Below, one piece after another: positions 47,514-58,426 of a DNA stretch of 64,000 bases (positions within the stretch are counted from its first letter, which is position 1; the number at the start of each line of letters is the position of its first letter). The stretch spans positions 62,001 to 126,000 of the forward strand of contig WTXG01000050.1 in assembly GCA_022496185.1 (NCBI GenBank), read 5' to 3'. The stretch comes from Multifurca ochricompacta (lineage: Eukaryota > Basidiomycota > Agaricomycetes > Russulales > Russulaceae). The position numbers and the translations under genes are program-made. The notes below the pieces were generated by a model. It was not told the DNA's origin and did not search any database. It worked only from the letters and a program-made list of their open reading frames with translations.

Positions 47514-49698
47514 TGATGGCCACAGCACTACACCCTGTTCTGTCTCGCTATCGATGACCAAAAAAAGAGGTTATATCGAAACGTCCTCAAGGTTTAAAAT
47601 CCAATCAGATGACAATTTTGCCTCAGAGACCTGCCAAAACTCATCAAGGCTGAGAAACCTAACCAGTTGGGCCACGTCAATGCAGATCAACTCATTATTT
47701 GGAAGTTGTTTGAAACTACAGTGCATCGGTCTTGCAATTGATAAGATCTCCGATGGGATCAAGGCCTTTGATTTCTCCTCCTCCGAGACCATTCAGGTCC
47801 TTCATTCTGGCAATGAGCTCTCCCAATACTGGGAAAACAGCCTAGATAGGGGTTCACTTGCATATTGTTGTTCAGGTGCCATGTAAGTTTCAATCATTAT
47901 CAGATTGCCACACATGTTTTGACAATAATCCAGGGGTCGAACGGGTGACGATACTCAGAAACGCGATATGAAACAAGTTCGTCAGGCGGCCGAGCATCTA
48001 CATAGAATCTTATGGAACACTCCCTTTGACCAATGGCTCGCAGCATTCTATGTCCCCGAGTTCAATAAAAGCTTCAATTATCTGCCTGCAAACCATCTTT
48101 CCAACTTGCGACTAAATGATCTTGGCTTTAAGGAGATGGTGCTTCTGGTTCGCCAAGAATACGACAAGGCTTTTGATGTGATAGAGGAGACGTTGTTGAA
48201 TTGTGGGACATCCCATCTAGGGGGTATCATTATCACGGGCCAACCAGGAATCGGTATGTGTTTGTTGTAAATGATGAGCACATTGCTCTGATAAGCAGAC
48301 AATTTATCGACACAGGAAAAACATGCTTCCTGTTCTATCTTCTGTTGCGCCGTCTGAGTAGTGGCCAGCCTACAGCTTTCCAAATCCGCCCTACGTATTA
48401 CCTCCTCTTCAAGAACTCAGGTGTAGAAGTACATGGCCCCGAATTTAGTACACTTCCAGATGGAACGTTGGCCCTTGTCAATTCAAATGAGAAAGTTGAA
48501 AAACCATGTGACGGCTTCCTTTATGCTAGCGACAAGGGAACAACTTTTGTCGTACAAACAACGCCTCCAAAGGCGAACCGGTGGAAGGATTGGGAGAAGT
48601 ATCATGATGGGTTTCTGTATGTGATGGAGTGCTTCTCTTGGGATGAGATGCATGCACTCGGGTCAGTTCAGTTTTTTGATTGTGAGTGGTGCTTTCGTCC
48701 CCTGCTAAGGATTTCCCATAGCATTTTTACTTGGTATCTCTGTGGAAGCCCTCAAGAATAATTATGAAAAATGGGGTCGTTTGACGCGCACCTTGATTGA
48801 ATTAACAAAAGAGCCTTGGTCCCTCAATACGCATGAAACCCTTGTAAAGAAGATTGCAGATGCATTCGCTAAGGATTTTCATGGCCACATCAAGGACATT
48901 GACGCTATGGGGGCCTGCCACAGACTTGTTACCATCCACCCGATGGGTACGAGTCTTGGGGAGAGGGGAGTCCCAATTGGAGAAATCGCAACAGAGCACC
49001 TGAATAACCTGGTTCTCAATCCCATCGGAGGGCGCACTGCTGAGAAGCAGTTGGAGTTTTACAACCTGATAAGCAATGATAAATTTTTATTTTTCAGAGG
49101 TTCAGCGGGTTTTATGTTCGAAATGTTTGTCTTTGACTTGGCTTTCTTCACAGGAGCACTCAAAATGGGGAGGGACTAGATTGCACCCCCGTGGATTCTG
49201 ATTCGCCAGCACTGACTATCCCTGTGTGTGGGGGCTGGAGTCCATTCACATCGAACCCCGAGGACCTGGGGGATCACGAGACGCCATTCTGTTTGAAGCC
49301 TGATGCCCAAAACTTTCCCCACCGTTGACGCCATCATTTGCACAGCGAAGCATCTCATTACAATTCAGGCAACCATCTCTGTCACCTATAGCGCGAAGCC
49401 GGAAGGGTTCGATCTAGTTTTTAATGGTCTTCCTGCGAAATTTCGAAATAATCGCACGTGGTGTCATGTATTCGTTACAGACAAGGAGGAAAGTGCGCAA
49501 ATGTTGCGGCATCAATGGGAGGGCAAACCGATTACATTGACCATTGGGCGTGGGCGTGGGCGTGGGCGTGGGCGAAAGGATAATGTCGTCTGCTTCTACT
49601 CTGGTGTTCTCAATCCCGTGAGAAGTCATCAGGCACAAGATGATGAACAAAGTTTATCGGTATGTAAGAATCGGCTATACATGGTCATTGAGACTTAA
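47514..49698 (+). pseudogene. Crinkler-like NTPase gene, copy 1, decayed
   Basis: Clearly the duplicate of the gene at 53517-55678, with the same intron positions (donors near 47883 and 48253). The N-terminal ubiquitin-like header is disrupted by indels just after the start, where the frame hits TGA near 47553. The middle keeps the P-loop GQPGIGKT across its intron. Frame changes are needed near 48715 and 49150 (an extra A in the block TTTGACTTGG), and the frame stops at 49177. The C-terminal block is readable from 49303 and carries an extra Gly/Arg repeat. Each defect is visible by comparison with copy 2. Probably no functional product. Confidence 0.8.
49546..49574 (+). repeat. GGGCGT hexanucleotide repeat within Crinkler copy 1
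   Basis: Four to five units of GGGCGT encode alternating Gly-Arg. The equivalent place in copy 2 (about 55540-55562) encodes an acidic stretch with no repeat, so the array arose after the duplication. Confidence 0.85.
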
Positions 49699-49936
49699 TT
49701 GAAGAATATGAGCAGATGGATGAGGAAGCTGAAATAGATGAGGTGACTTGATTCCAATGAATTCGATGATGTATTCATTCTGCTAATTATTTTTCGAGTG
49801 ACACAGATGAACGAAGATTGAGCTAACCTTTATGGAGACGTCGTTCCTATACCTTCCTTAGCGCGTTGGTTAAATAAAACATGTATCAATGTGGATCCAA
49901 TAAGACAAATTTTATTTATTATTGGGAGGTGGATTA

Positions 49937-50220
49937 TGTTGGAATAGCAGCACGCACAGAAAGGACTAGAGATGGTGGGCCGGACTAACAACTACTATAT
50001 GACTTACTTCACATTCCAATATGCGTATAAGATAGACTACTGCGTCGTGTTTAGAACCTCAGTCTTCTACTACAAAGACTGAAGTTAGTACCATTCTCAC
50101 TCATAGCTACAGCATTCGTTAACTGACTCTATTACTGTAGCTATTCGCTATACAGGTACTAGTTACTCAATACAGTCTTCTACTACAAAGACTGAGCTAT
50201 TCGCTATACAGTCTCCTACA
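49937..50220 (+). repeat. 284-bp solo LTR of a copia family
   Basis: Starts TGTTGGAATAGC and ends CTCCTACA, with a perfect 5-bp duplication GATTA at 49932-49936 and 50221-50225. Two copies of the stem-loop CAGTCTTCTACTACAAAGACTG lie at 50060-50081 and 50174-50195. It inserted into the 3' flank of Crinkler copy 1. Confidence 0.93.
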
Positions 50221-50341
50221 GATTATATTATAATAACACAATGACGAATGCAATGGCGATGTCTAGTTTAAACAATTTCATGCCATCCCCGCCAAACAAC
50301 CGGGCAACACGGTATATGGTTAGCTAGTTAGCTGGCTGGCT

Positions 50342-50815
50342 TCACGATCCCAACCCCTCGAATGCCCCTTTGATCACCACCTCCTGTTGCGCGCGATAGA
50401 GCTTACCAACACCAGGCGCAGGCACAGCGTCCCCATGACGTCCATAATACACAAGCGGTTTCTCGAGGATATGACCAACGCGCAGGGCAACGTGCGGCCA
50501 CGCCCCCTGGTTGCGAGGTTCCTCCTGCACCCAAAACACCTCGCCCGCTGTCGCCCCGCCAAGCACCTCACGCAACTCCTCGAACGGGAACGGACATAAC
50601 TCCTTGATTCTGACCAGCAGCGCGTCCGCTGGCCGAGACCCCGTGCGTCTCGCTCTTTCACGAGGCCGTAATAGAGCTTACCCGAGACGAAGACGACTCG
50701 CTCTGCGATGCGCGCCTCCACGAGTTCGGATCTCGCAGCACGGGTTGGAACGTGCATGACCCCTCAAGATCGGACAACGGCGAAGACACGGCCTGTCGGA
50801 TCAATCAATGAGCGC
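50342..50815 (-). pseudogene. 3' fragment of 2-oxoglutarate dehydrogenase E1
   Basis: E1 is the thiamine-diphosphate subunit of the mitochondrial 2-oxoglutarate dehydrogenase complex. Only the last 140 or so codons remain. The blocks SSPLSDLEGS and FQPVLRDP, then ERVVFVSGKLYYGL, then ELCPFPFEELREVLGG and VFWVQEEPRNQGAWPHV, are in the family's order and end at a TGA (50342-50344). At least two frame changes separate them (near 50720 and 50645). The fragment stops at about 50815, where the RING-gene copy region begins. It cannot encode an active enzyme. Confidence 0.85.
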
Positions 50816-50946
50816 GTGATTATGGTATCTAAAATAAAATACAGTGTACAGAATCGTGATTAAACTGTCAATGGGATTGGATTGACTGATGTTGATGATG
50901 ATAATAAAAGAGATTTTCCCGACGACGAACCATTTTATTTTATTTT

Positions 50947-53095
50947 TGCAAACTCGTGCTGTGAAGCAGATGGTGCAGACAGCGACATCTCGTAGTGCTC
51001 CCGGGAGAGGATGGCTCTGATGCGTCGTCGTCAAGCGTGCCATGTAGCGCTGGTGGCGGTGGACGTGGTGCTATACACTCGCCAGGTTGGTTGACAAGCG
51101 GTGACGGTGGGAGACAGATGGCACGCGAGACTTGCTTATGTTGAAAAGAGGATAGGCCGTGTGGGCTCGCTGCTTGTCAAATTCCATCGCTTCGAAAGGG
51201 GGTAAGCCTGCCGGAACATTTCCCGCAAGGAACAAGTCAAGCAGAACGGGCCGCACCGGACCAGTTTGAGAGGCGCCAGGTGGGTGAGGGAGTGGACGGC
51301 CAGGGTGATGGTATTTTTTAGTGATCAGATTCATCATTACCGGGGATAAATGAACAAGCTGCATGGACGGTATGAGTCGGACCAGGTGAGTGAACGTAGA
51401 GTTGAATCATCGACTCTGTGTCACCGATAGACACGACGGTATCCCTTCTTCGGGGATCCACGTTTGAGGTGGCCAGTCTTTCATATGATTGATTCGCAAG
51501 TGGACTGGAGTTTGGCGGTGCGAATGCTTGCAGCGCGCCAACGGATGGCCGCGGCGTTATGACAGGTGTGCGCACGATTCGTGCGTGTGCCTCAGAGAGC
51601 GTGGGACTCCCAAGTCGTACGGGGCCATCATCGCGAAGGGTATACGGCCTTCGTGGCGCACAGGGGAGGGGCGCCTGCTACTTATGGTTGTAAGGGGGAA
51701 TGCCGTTAGGTCGCCGCCAGGGCTCCCTGGTGGTGTCACAAACTGCTCTTCCTCGTCCTCCTGTACAAGCGATGGAGGTAGTGCGCCTAGACTCGAATGC
51801 TTTCCTGATTATCATGAGCCACCGGAGTTACAGGGGTGCCCACGCCGTAGTCGATATTGGTGATACCAGACTGCAGTGAAACCATAGATGGAGACGTGGG
51901 AGTTGTCGCTGAACGGGTGGGAGATGGAACCGGTGAGAACCGTCGACCAGGGGCCCAGATCATAGAGGAAGTGGCGCGCAAACCACGACCTCGCGTGGGG
52001 TTGTCAGTAGCTACTGGGGGCTTCAATAGCGCTTGCAGGGACTGTGCTGGCAGTCTCTGGGAAGGTGAAGGGGGTGACGGTCGCCGAAACCACAGAAGCT
52101 GTTAGCTGTCGCTAGGCGGAAGCAAGTACGGCGGCTTCGCGAAGCTCTGTATGTATATTCCCATGTCACTGAGTTACTGAAGTGAGCAACAGTGGGGGAG
52201 GTAAGACTGGGTCATACAGCATCGAATGGCGTTTCGGGCGCGCACCCTCGCGCCGCGGCGTCCGACGACCCAGGTGTGCCTGGGAAATGGTCAGGAACCG
52301 AGTGCACGGAGTGTGTACGATGACCCGAGTTAGGAGTGGGAAATTCGCGCTCGACATCGCTGAGCATATCCCACGTTTCGAGAGGCTTCGAGTGCCGTTC
52401 GAACTGCGGGTCAATATTTCTGTCCAATAACTTGCGTGAAATGAGGCCGTCCGCGCGATGAGGCTTACTGGGGCTTGCTGGGAAATTGAGAGAATGCAGA
52501 GGCAGGGACATCTGAGAAGCCGCTGCATGTGTCGGAGCGGAGGGTGCTGACGCAGGATGATTATCCCTTGACTTTAGAAAACCTGACAGGCGTTTGGGTG
52601 GCACAGGCGAAGGAATTGAATTGCGTGGACCAAGCACGGGATTATCGGCCTGTGAATCATCCCCGCCATTCTGCAATGTTTCACCGAGGTGGTGTGTCAA
52701 AGTCAACTGCGAAGGTGATGAGCGCACAGCACGAGCCGACGCTTGCGATGGCGCAGTCCCTGATTCAAGTTGCGATCTCTCGTGAATCGGGAGTCTGGAA
52801 TGATCTTGTGCCCACGCACTAGTCGATGGCGATGATGCTACATCGCTAGAGGAGATGACTTCCAGGTCTCCATCATCGGAGCCCGAGTCGTATTCTGCTT
52901 GTGTACTGTATCGCAGCGACTCGGAAGACGAAGGATCGGGAGCCGTCCGGATGTCTACAGGTTGATTCTGGAAGCGGGGTAGGGGGAGTATGAGGATAGG
53001 GACTGGCTGTTACCCGTCTGGAGAGGATGAATAGGTGCGGGTGAAAGAGGTGGGGGACCCCCTTGCTGTTGCAGCGATGGCTTCGTCGAAGGTCA
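50947..53095 (-). pseudogene. Partial duplicate of the RING-H2 gene, lacking the RING domain
   Basis: Matches 7158-9445 closely with scattered small deletions. The break on one side falls within the exon ending VCK, just before the RING-encoding exons; on the other side it falls in the exon with TFDEAIAA, so the start exon is also missing. Small deletions remove blocks present in copy 1, for example around 52060-52080 and 52655-52665. At about 51917 it keeps the G that copy 1 lacks, so here the Ser/Pro frame runs through. Without start and RING it should be inactive. Confidence 0.88.
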
Positions 53096-53516
53096 CTTCT
53101 GCCCAGACCACAGGGTCTCACAGATCGTCTAGTGCAGTGTTTACGAGCTTCGCGTAAGCCATATTTGGGTCGAAGTGTCGTTAATGAAACTATGAGATAG
53201 AAGGGTTAGGCTGTCGTCAGTTTCGTAGGTAACTTTTTGCATGGAGGGGGAATACAAAAAGCGGTTGGTTCTCACCCATAGTGGCAAGGACCTGGGGATT
53301 GCATTGTTGGTGGGCACGCCATGATTTGGCCTGTTTCTTTTCCCCAACCGCAATGCCAATCGCGTTGCACAGACACAATCGGTGATTTGAAGTAACTGCC
53401 ACCATGAGTGTCAGCGTTTCGTATATATATAAACTCAATCTGTCGCGTGAAGGGTTTTGTAAGAAGGTTTATGCGACTAAAAACACTTCCTAACTCCTAA
53501 CCTCTCCCAAACCACC
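53096..53516. other. Junction and promoter region of Crinkler copy 2
   Basis: 53096-53160 reads on the minus strand as FDPNMAYAKLVNTALDDL, a protein-like piece of unknown origin fused to the RING-gene copy. From about 53315 it is the duplicated Crinkler promoter, with a TATATATAAAC box at about 53421-53431. Confidence 0.45.
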
Positions 53517-55678
53517 ATGACCACAACACTCTCCCTGTTTTGCCTCGCTATCGATACCGAAAAAGACCTTATTGGAAACGTCTTCGATGTTGAAATCGAA
53601 TCAAATGATCGTGTCTTAAAGCTGCGAAAAATCATCAAGGCCGAGAAAGCTCCCAGATTGGACCACCTAGCGGCAGATGAGCTCATTATTTGGAAGCTAT
53701 TGATGCACCCGCCCATCGATCCTGCAAGCAATCGCGATGAGATTTCCACTGCGATCAAGGCCATCGTTTTTCCCTCCACGGCCGTTCAGGAGCTTTCTCC
53801 TACCAAGGAGCTCTCCCAATACTGGAAAAACAATCCAGATAGGGGCCAGTTGCATCTCATCGTGCAAGTTCCATGTAAGTTTCGATCATTATCGGATTGC
53901 CACACATGTTTGACAATAATCCAGTGGTCGAGAGGCCCGAGAAGAGGCGAAAACTTGACGACAATCAGGAATACAAGATCAAAGAAGTTTTGGAGGCGGC
54001 CCAGTATCTGTATAAAACCATATGGAAGACTCCCTTCGACCAAATAGTCGAACCATTCCATGCCCCAGAATTGGAAAAAAGCTTCAACTATCTGTCCACG
54101 GAGTCTCTTTCTAACTTGGGACTAAGTACTCTCGGCTATGGCGAGAGGGTACTTCTGATTCGCAAAGAATACGATATTGCCTTTGACATGATAGAGGAGG
54201 CATCGCTGAAACGTCGGGAAATCTCTTCAGGAGGTATCATTGTCTCGGGCCATCCAGGAATCGGTACGCGGCTGTTACAACGATGAGTACGTTATTCTGA
54301 TAAGTGCGCAAATGCCAACCCAGGAAAAACATGCTTCCTGTTCTACCTTCTGTTGCGCAGTCTGTGTAGTGGCCGGCCTACAGCTTTGCAAGTCCGCTCT
54401 ACGTATTACCTCCTCTTCGAGGACACCGGTGTTAAATTATACAACCATAAATCGGGTTCACCTCCAGATGGAACGTGGGCCCTTGTCGATTCCAATGAGG
54501 AAGTTACCATCCCATGCAAAACCTTTCTACGGTCTTGCCAGACGGGAACGACTTACGTGGTGCAAACAACCTCTCCGAAGGTAGACCGGTGGAAGTCTTG
54601 GAGGAAGCATCGTAATGCGGATCTGTATTTCATGGATTACTTCTCTTGGGACGAGATTCATGCACTCGGGTTCGTTCAGTTTTTTGGATTGCAAGGGGTG
54701 TTTTCGTTCCAGCTAAGGATTGCTCGTAGCACAATGCTCAATCTCTCCGTCGAAGACCTCAAGAACCATTACGAAAAATGGGGTCCTTCTGCGCGTACCT
54801 TGATCAACGTGACACGAAATAGTCGTTATCTTGTTACGCATGAATCTCTCTTACAGGGAATCGTGTCTGAATTTGTTAAGGATTTTGATGGCCACACCAA
54901 GGACCTTGACGCAATGAGGGTCTGCCACAGACTTGTTACCATCCGGCCGAAGTTTTTGGATCCCGAGAAAAGAGGAGCCTCAATTGGAGAAATCCCAACA
55001 GAGTATCTGAATAACTTGGTTCTCGATGCCATCGGAGGGCGCACTGCTGAGAAGCAGTTGGAATTTTTCAACCTGATAAACAACCACGCGTCTTTCAAAG
55101 GTTCAGCAGGTTTTATGTTCGAAATGTTTGTCTTTGCTTGGCTTTCTTCACAGGAGCACCCAAATGGGGAGGGACTGGATTGTACCCCTGTGGATTCTGA
55201 TTCGCCATCATTGACTATCCCTGTGTGCGGGGGCTGGAGTCCATTCACTTCGAACCCCGAGGACCTGGGGGATCACGAGACGCCATTCTGTCTGAAGCCT
55301 GATGCCAAAACCTTTCCCACCATTGACGTCATCATTTGCACAAATGACCATCTCATTACAGTTCAGGCAACCATCTCTGGTACCCATAGCGCGAACCCGG
55401 AAGGGTTCAATCTGCTTTTTAATGGTCTTCCTGCGAAATTTCGAAATAATCGCACATGGTGTCACGTATTTGTTACAGACAAGGAGGAAAGCGCGCAGAT
55501 GTTGCAGCATCATTGGGCACGCAAACCGATTACACTGAGTGATGAGGATGGAGAAAAGAATATTGTCATCCGCGTCTACTCTTGTGTTCTTAATCCCGTG
55601 AGAAGTCATGAAGCACAAGATGACGAACAAGGTTTATGGGTATGTAGGAATCGGCTATACATAGTCATTGAGACTTGA
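53517..55678 (+). CDS. Crinkler-like protein with ubiquitin-like header, P-loop NTPase and nuclease-like C terminus
   Basis: Three main exons join in frame: 53517-53874, 53925-54263, 54324-55678 (a further small intron near 54690-54731 is possible). The N-terminal 50 residues fit the Crinkler header: SLFCLAID, then FDVEIESNDRVLKLRKIIK, then DHLAADELIIWKL. Next comes a helical segment, then the Walker A SGHPGIGKTCFL split by the second intron, and an aromatic-rich block (YFMDYFSWDEIHALG). The C-terminal block VIICTNDHLITVQATIS could be a PD-(D/E)xK-type core. Proteins of this build are widespread in fungi and oomycetes; some act as secreted effectors in oomycetes, while in free-living fungi their role is open and conflict or self-defence functions are suggested. 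No signal peptide is visible. A decayed copy is at 47.5 kb. Confidence 0.8.
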
Positions 55679-55872
55679 TTGAAGAATATGAGTAGGAAAC
55701 TGAAACAGATGAGGAGGGAATTGATGAGGAGGGAATTGATTCCAATGGGTCCAACGGGAACGTTTCAGGGGTACGGAATGGATCGCCTGACAATGTGTTC
55801 ATTCTGCTGATGATTATTTTTTGTGTGACAGATGGACGAAGATTGAGCTGACCTTTATGGAGATGTCGTTCC

Positions 55873-57157
55873 TAGGGCTGCGTGCCGTACCCGTAGCTTA
55901 CGGTATGATGGTGCCATAGTACGGTGCTGTACCCGTACTGTGCCAGCTCAAGTCACTCATCGAGACGGACGGTTACGGGTACGGAAAATGCCATCTGAAC
56001 CTGTCAAAAAACGGCCATAGACGGCATTAGACGGCATGGACGGCAGGGCTTTAATCTTGTCATTAAGCCACCAAAACTCCCCTACTATAGTATCTTTACC
56101 TATTTAGATAGTAGATAAGCATTAGCTAAATATGGTAAAGATAAGAGATAAGATAAACTAACTAATACTCACTTCAGTTTATGTGGTCAAAACTGAAGTG
56201 AACATGTACAAAATAGTAACCTTTTATACTGCTCAGAGGAGTGTGACAATAAGTAGAATAAATATAGTTATTTAAATGTGACAAGACAGAAGGAATGTGT
56301 TGTGTGTGCAATGTCTCTGAATCAATTATCTGACGCACTTTAGATTATCTTATCATAATCATAAGATCGAGTCTTCCCAGGAGCCCGGCTGTCCGGTCTC
56401 CAGTCCCAGTTGCAACTGGCCCATCTCAACAGCATATTATGGATTATGGAGTAGATTAGATTAGTGGATAGGGCACAATCTCCCTCCATTGCCTGACAAG
56501 AAGCAGTTGCATCTTGCACACACACAAGCTGATACTGCACTGGGTTGTTGAGCTGTCTATTAGTCTATATATTTGATTTTTTTGCCTTATTGTAATTGAA
56601 TTTTGGTCTGCCAGAGTCCAGTTGGAGGTATGCTTGCATTTAGGAGTTGCCTTGTGCAAGCCTGAATATAGTTTTTGGATGCCCCCTTTTGGGGCATGTT
56701 TTGGTATTGCTTCTCTGATGTCTCTTTTGTGATAATGTACCTACAATTACATTTATTGAGGGAGTTCATGTTCCAGTATGCCCTGTTTACACCAATCACA
56801 GTCACAGAAGCAAATGCAATGCTTGAAGTCCCTCTATGAGTTTCAGATTATGGCTGGTAAAGTAGATTGTTGGGTATTGTACTCATAAACTACATAAAAA
56901 GGTGTAGAATAGCCATAAGAATACACCCATTCATTGTTTTATCACTCTAAGCTTCTTGCTCATGCTACCCTGGTCAACTTTATTTTCTCTAGTAATACCA
57001 TCTACTACCGTATACCGTAAAACAGCTGTACCATACCCGTACCGTACCATCAGCAATCCAGTGAGTACCAAAAATGGAAAGTGTATGGGTCAGCCATACC
57101 CGTCCTTCACTGTCAAATAGACGGCCGTCACTGTCAAACGGACGGCGTGCAGCCCTA
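55873..57157. mobile_element. hAT-like non-autonomous element, copy 4 (complete)
   Basis: 1285 bp, same orientation as copy 3, ends TAGGGCTGCGTGCCGT and inverse. Target duplication GTCGTTCC (55865-55872) and GTTGTTCC (57158-57165), one transition. It splits the 3' flank of Crinkler copy 2; the unoccupied site is seen at 49840-49847. Many CG sites are TG or CA relative to copy 3. Confidence 0.94.
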
Positions 57158-57659
57158 GTTGTTCCTATATCTTCCTTAGCAATAGGGAATTATGTAGCTT
57201 GTTGGCACTTATCTCAATAGCGCTGTTGGTCAAACAAAAGTGTATCAATACGAAGACAATTTTTTTTTGCTAGTTCAAGGGGAAGTGGGCTACATTACAA
57301 TAACACAACAATGAATACAATGGCGATATATACATTGTGTAGATGAAAGGGAGCGGAGCGGAGGGGGAGAGCAAAGATCAGGAGATTCGAAACAGGCTGT
57401 TGATGTAGGTTTGAAATCAAAGGACAAGCGTGGCTGGCGTGTTACACGTCTGTGCGAAAGCAACGCGCACGTCAGCAGGTCGCATCTAGAGTCTGGCGGT
57501 GCGGTCTTCTTTGATTGGAGTGAGAGGGTGAGAGGGGTGTTGGTACTATATGCAGTACATGCCTGTGGAAGAGTTGGTAAAGTAAGATGGTCGAGTTGAG
57601 TGAACTAATGTTGTTTTGTTATCTGGGGGTGGGGGTTGAGATGGATATGCCATTGGTAA
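57158..57659. other. Remainder of Crinkler 3' flank and spacer
   Basis: 57158 to about 57335 matches 49848-50262 outside the solo LTR, the end of the duplicated block. From 57560 to 57615 a short stretch resembles 4490-4550. No gene. Confidence 0.5.
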
Positions 57660-58069
57660 TGTTGAGCTGGTAACGGATCAGAGTTGGCCGGACCGGATCA
57701 GAGGTGACCGGAGTTGCCAGTACAAGACGGAGTTAAGTGGACATTGTAATATACCTACTGACATTCCACTCGTTTGTTATGATTACTTATGATTAAGATA
57801 CAATCCTTCATGACCATTGCACAGCACACTCTTTACAGTATTTAAGGACATTATTTCTGTGTTGTACACTTCAGTTTTGACCATTCACAACTGAAGTGAG
57901 TATTTACTTAGATTATCTTTACCATGCGTATAGCTAACATTACTTGCATAGTTATCTTGCTACCCATTTAGGTAAAGACTAATTAATATATACAGTTTTG
58001 ACCATTCACAACTGAATTATCTTGCTACCTGTTTAGGTAGCACTTATCTAACCTCTGCTGCGTTCATCA
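57660..58069 (+). repeat. 5' LTR of a Ty1/copia element
   Basis: 410 bp from TGTTGAGC to TTCATCA, immediately followed by a copia-type primer site. TATTTAAGG box at about 57839-57847, stem-loop ACTTCAGTT...AACTGAAGT at 57868-57897, and a second partial stem-loop copy at 57992-58015. Solo relative at 24512-24878. Confidence 0.87.
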
Positions 58070-58084
58070 GGTTATGGGCCCTGG
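58070..58084 (+). promoter_or_regulatory. Copia primer binding site (internal initiator tRNA-Met)
   Basis: GGTTATGGGCCCTGG follows the LTR. GGTTATGGGCCC is complementary to the anticodon stem-loop of initiator tRNA-Met, the half-tRNA primer known from copia. The same site follows the LTR ending at 60825. Confidence 0.8.
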
Positions 58085-58426
58085 CTGTAACTGAATAATC
58101 CAGAAGAAGATTGACACTTTATTACACAAGCTTCCTTTTCAGATCACGCGTTTTTGATATCTCCTGAAAAGGCAAGCCTCTGTTTACTTGTAGAACCCCA
58201 TTCCCCAGCTCCTGGAACTGGTGGATTGGTGTAGACTGGGCCCCTCACCTGGGCTTCGCACGAGCTGTGTGAGGTAGTGTGGCGACGCTGAAGCATGTGT
58301 GAGTAATCCCTTACAAGGGACTGGACTTCCGAGTTCAGAGCATACAGTTGGATGCATCGGGGTTGGTCTGATCTTGATAATCTGGGTCTAATGCTCCACC
58401 CAGATTGAAAACCGTTGCTTAGCAGC

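Noticed and set aside
57411..57599. 62-codon plus-strand frame as a small gene
   Set aside because: No family, no splice context; it lies in spacer partly shared with other repeat-rich DNA.
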